Both the position numbers and the translations under genes were made by a program. Shown in pieces: positions 5,401 through 7,571 of a stretch of DNA of 7,571 bases. Source of the stretch: Solobacterium sp. Its GTDB lineage: Bacteria; Bacillota_I; Bacilli_A; Erysipelotrichales; Erysipelotrichaceae. Under the pieces are notes generated by a model. It was not told the origin of the DNA. It saw only the letters and a program-made list of their open reading frames with translations, and did no database searches. Location: contig JAEEYJ010000037.1 in the NCBI GenBank assembly GCA_016291725.1, positions 1 through 7,571 on the forward strand, in the 5' to 3' direction. The stretch's first letter is position 1. Each line of letters opens with the position of its first letter.

Positions 5401-7434
5401 GATCAGAACATCAACTCACCGCTGGTTTCGGTCATAATTCCTGTATACAACACGGCACCGTGGCTGGAAGCGTGTCTGGACAGCGTGGTCAATCAGAGCC
5501 TGACGGACATCCAGATCATCTGCATAGACGATGGTTCCACGGACAGCAGCCGGGACATCCTGGAGGAATACCGCCGGAAGGACAGCAGAATCATCCTCAT
5601 CAGCCAGGAAAACCGCGGAATCAGCGCTGCCCGCAATGCAGGGGTCCGTGCTGCAGAAGGCCGGTTCCTGTATTTTGTTGATGCGGACGACTGGATCGAA
5701 CCGGAAACCCTGGGCATTTTGGCCAATGAGATGATCGAACGGAAGCTGGACATCCTCTGTTTGAACTGCATCTGCTACGGCGATGATGAGCAGATGCAGA
5801 CATTTGCCGATGAAGAGAACCAGCTCTATCTCCACCGGAATCTGCGTACAGACAGGGTGTATACCGGTGCAGAGCTGTTCTGCATACAGATGGAGAACGG
5901 AAGCTTTGCGTCCCCTGTCTGGCTTTCCATGATACGCCGGCGCTGTTTCGAAGAGCAGGAGCTGTGGTTCCATCCTGGTGCAATCCATGAAGATGAGGCC
6001 TATACCTGCCTGGCACTGCTGAAAGCCGGCCGGGCTGAAAGCATAGATGAAGCATTCTATCACCGCCGGTTCCGGGCAAATTCCATCATAACGAGCGGTA
6101 CCATCTTCAGTAGTTCCTACGGCTTTTACCGCGCTGCCGAGGACATCCGGCCGGCACTGGAAGATCTGCCGCTGCGGCAGGAAGAACAGAGCGCTGTCCG
6201 GAAGCGGATCCGCCTGCTGCAGCATCTGAGCATCATGGAGTATCTGCAGTGTGCCCCGGAAGAAAAACAGAAATACCGGCTGCTCCGTACGGAAGAGCGG
6301 GAGCATTACCGGCAGACGATCATTGTCCCTGCGGAACAGGGAGAACTGTACCCTCAGGAAAACCCGTATTCTTTCCACAACCGTATGCGCCGGCGCTTCG
6401 GCAGTACCGCTCCGTACCGGCTGAGCAAGGAAGTGAAGAACGCAGCGCTCCGGGCGATGGAAAAGGCCGCAGTCCCTGCACGTAAAGTACGCAGAGACCT
6501 GCACCGCTCTGCATTGCGGAAACAGAAATCCGTCATCCAGCTGCGGAGCAGGCTGGGCAATCAGATGTTCATCTATGCGTTCGCCCGGAAGCTGGCTTCC
6601 CAGGGTGTTGATGTAGAGTTTGACGACCGGACCATGACCCGGTATGGTGAGCCCGGCTACAACCCTTCTCTTCTGATGAATGCCTTCGGCATCACCTTCC
6701 CGCGGGCAGAAAGAGAAACCGTAGAGGCTTTCCTGCATACGGACCGGCTGCACAGAAAGCATACCAACGTTATGCATGAAGCAGACGATTTCGCGTATGA
6801 TACCCGGTTCTTCGGAAGGCCGTCCGGCTATTATACCGGCTGGTTCCAGAACAGCAGCTATTTCGAGGATATTCAGGAAGAGATCCGGGACTGTTTCCGG
6901 TTCCGGACAATAGACCCGGAGAATACCGCAGCGCGGGAAGCGGAGAGCAGAATCCTGGCGGATGATGATTCCTGCGCTGTCCACATGCGTTTCGGCGACT
7001 ATATCAGTGAATCCTTCTCCGTGAAGTACCAGGGCTTCTGCACAGACGAATACTACCGGAAGGCTATCCACACGGTGCAGGAGCGCATGCAGGGCCGTCC
7101 GCTGCACCTGTATGTATTCTCCGATAACCACGTGCGGGCATCGGAATGGTTCGCATCACACAAGGAGGATCCTTGCCTTTCAGCAGTGTCCATAATCCCG
7201 GTGGATGTATGTACGGAAAAGGACAGCTGGATCGATATGTACCTGATGAGCCTCTGCAGGCACAGCATCATTGCGAACAGTTCATTCAGCTGGTGGAGCG
7301 CCTTCCTGAACCGGAACCCGGACAGGATCGCTGTTGTTCCGCAGGCATGGCTGCGGGACAAAGGGAAAGTGTATCCGGGTGTCCGGCTGGCCAACGAAAT
7401 CATCATCAGCCCGGACGGCGAAATCATCCGCTGA
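5398..7434 (+). CDS. Bifunctional glycosyltransferase: GT2 domain fused to GT11 fucosyltransferase-like domain
   Basis: 678 residues. N-terminal GT-A family 2 domain: SVIIPVYN (11-18), DDGS (44-47), NRGISAARNAG (72-82), DADD metal-binding motif (95-98) and HEDE (197-200), where the catalytic base is expected. Residues 325-376 are a strongly basic linker (MRRRFG..., KVRRDLHRSALRKQK) that may touch the membrane. The C-terminal domain (about 378-678) is GT11: LGNQMFIYAFARKLA (386-400), the nucleotide-binding HxRxGDY motif HMRFGDY (529-535) and NSSFSWWSAFL (627-637). GT11 enzymes typically move fucose from GDP-fucose in alpha-1,2 linkage. The protein should act on the cytoplasmic face on a lipid-linked glycan or capsule/exopolysaccharide precursor, adding one sugar and then capping with fucose; the GT2 donor is unknown. 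TAA at 5386-5388 is in frame upstream, so ATG 5398 is the only start that keeps the GT2 core, yet no Shine-Dalgarno precedes it. No other glycan gene lies in the window. Confidence 0.93.
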   Translation: MDQNINSPLVSVIIPVYNTAPWLEACLDSVVNQSLTDIQIICIDDGSTDSSRDILEEYRRKDSRIILISQENRGISAARNAGVRAAEGRFLYFVDADDWIEPETLGILANEMIERKLDILCLNCICYGDDEQMQTFADEENQLYLHRNLRTDRVYTGAELFCIQMENGSFASPVWLSMIRRRCFEEQELWFHPGAIHEDEAYTCLALLKAGRAESIDEAFYHRRFRANSIITSGTIFSSSYGFYRAAEDIRPALEDLPLRQEEQSAVRKRIRLLQHLSIMEYLQCAPEEKQKYRLLRTEEREHYRQTIIVPAEQGELYPQENPYSFHNRMRRRFGSTAPYRLSKEVKNAALRAMEKAAVPARKVRRDLHRSALRKQKSVIQLRSRLGNQMFIYAFARKLASQGVDVEFDDRTMTRYGEPGYNPSLLMNAFGITFPRAERETVEAFLHTDRLHRKHTNVMHEADDFAYDTRFFGRPSGYYTGWFQNSSYFEDIQEEIRDCFRFRTIDPENTAAREAESRILADDDSCAVHMRFGDYISESFSVKYQGFCTDEYYRKAIHTVQERMQGRPLHLYVFSDNHVRASEWFASHKEDPCLSAVSIIPVDVCTEKDSWIDMYLMSLCRHSIIANSSFSWWSAFLNRNPDRIAVVPQAWLRDKGKVYPGVRLANEIIISPDGEIIR

Positions 7435-7451
7435 CCTCTTATGGACAAAGA

Positions 7452-7475
7452 AAAACGCACGGTGCCGTGCGTTTT
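7452..7475. terminator. Bidirectional intrinsic terminator between convergent genes
   Basis: AAAACGCACGG (7452-7462) and CCGTGCGTTTT (7465-7475) are perfectly complementary 11-nt arms; the RNA would fold as a CGCACG stem with a GTGC tetraloop. Read plus, the stem is followed by TTTTAT; read minus, by TTTTTCTTTG, a better U-run. It lies 17 bp after the glycosyltransferase stop and 10 bp after the minus-strand stop, so it can end both transcripts. Confidence 0.9.
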
Positions 7476-7485
7476 ATCATGTCCT

Positions 7486-7571
7486 CTAAAGTACCTTCTT
7501 CATGAAGATCGTGGTATCCAGCGGACTATCGTTGTAGCGGTCCGTATTCTCGAATCCGAAGCGTTCATACA
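7486..7571 (-). CDS. GNAT-family N-acetyltransferase, C-terminal fragment (runs off the window)
   Basis: Only the last 27 residues are visible, from YERFGFENTDRYNDSPLDTT through IFMKKVL to TAG at 7488-7486; the reading frame continues beyond the right edge. The 'LYexxGFxxxdrYndsp...tifMkkxL' ending is a typical C-terminus of a GNAT acetyltransferase: the Tyr and GF belong to the last conserved motif, and the Met-Lys-Lys is the final beta strand. GNAT enzymes transfer an acetyl group from acetyl-CoA to an amine; the substrate cannot be told from this end. It is convergent with the glycosyltransferase gene, shares its terminator, and has no evident functional link to it. Confidence 0.8.
   Translation of the reverse strand, partial: YERFGFENTDRYNDSPLDTTIFMKKVL

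Noticed and set aside
5416..7131. A 571-codon open frame on the minus strand opposite the glycosyltransferase gene
   Set aside because: No recognisable domain, no ribosome site, and full overlap with strongly conserved GT2 and GT11 motifs on the other strand. It is a shadow frame.
1..7571. tRNA, CRISPR array, insertion sequence or attachment site
   Set aside because: No direct-repeat array, cloverleaf with CCA-type end, transposase motifs or terminal repeats were seen. The window is filled by the listed genes.

Overview
The window looks like a moderately GC-rich Bacillota (Firmicutes) chromosome, probably a gut-type Clostridia or Erysipelotrichia lineage. This is inferred from the strong AGGAG, GGGGTGA and GAGGTGA ribosome-binding sites, tight ATGA overlaps, the protein families present and the codon style. 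No database search was possible, so the organism is a guess. The window is almost fully coding: no stretch over 300 bases lacks a gene, and there are no tRNA, rRNA, CRISPR or mobile-element signals.

Layout. Positions 5303 down to 1 hold five minus-strand genes, in transcription order: (i) a multi-spanning membrane protein of the nucleoside-recognition/Gate type; (ii) an R-S-E type mono-ADP-ribosyltransferase-like protein, overlapping it by ATGA; (iii) after 37 bp, a 290-residue protein with a helical N-terminus and two membrane segments; (iv) overlapping by ATGA, a divergent Hsp70-like ATPase whose C-terminus is a membrane hairpin instead of a peptide-binding domain; (v) after 34 bp, the first 160 residues of a QueG-like iron-sulfur reductase family protein. 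The spacing suggests one transcription unit, reading out of the window on the left.

Divergent from it, 5398-7434 on the plus strand is a 678-residue two-domain glycosyltransferase: an N-terminal GT-A family 2 domain joined by a basic linker to a C-terminal GT11 (alpha-1,2-fucosyltransferase-like) domain. A perfect TATAAT ends 8 bp before its ATG, an in-frame stop lies just upstream, and no Shine-Dalgarno is seen, so it may be translated from a leaderless mRNA. A perfect 11-bp-arm inverted repeat at 7452-7475 is a shared terminator for this gene and for a convergent minus-strand gene whose last 27 residues look like a GNAT acetyltransferase.

The most interesting part is the pairing of a membrane-anchored Hsp70-like ATPase and a membrane partner, translationally coupled, with an intracellular-type ADP-ribosyltransferase next to a transporter-like membrane protein. 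One reading is a membrane-associated ATPase complex with a protein- or nucleic-acid-modifying enzyme. The function is not known from the sequence.
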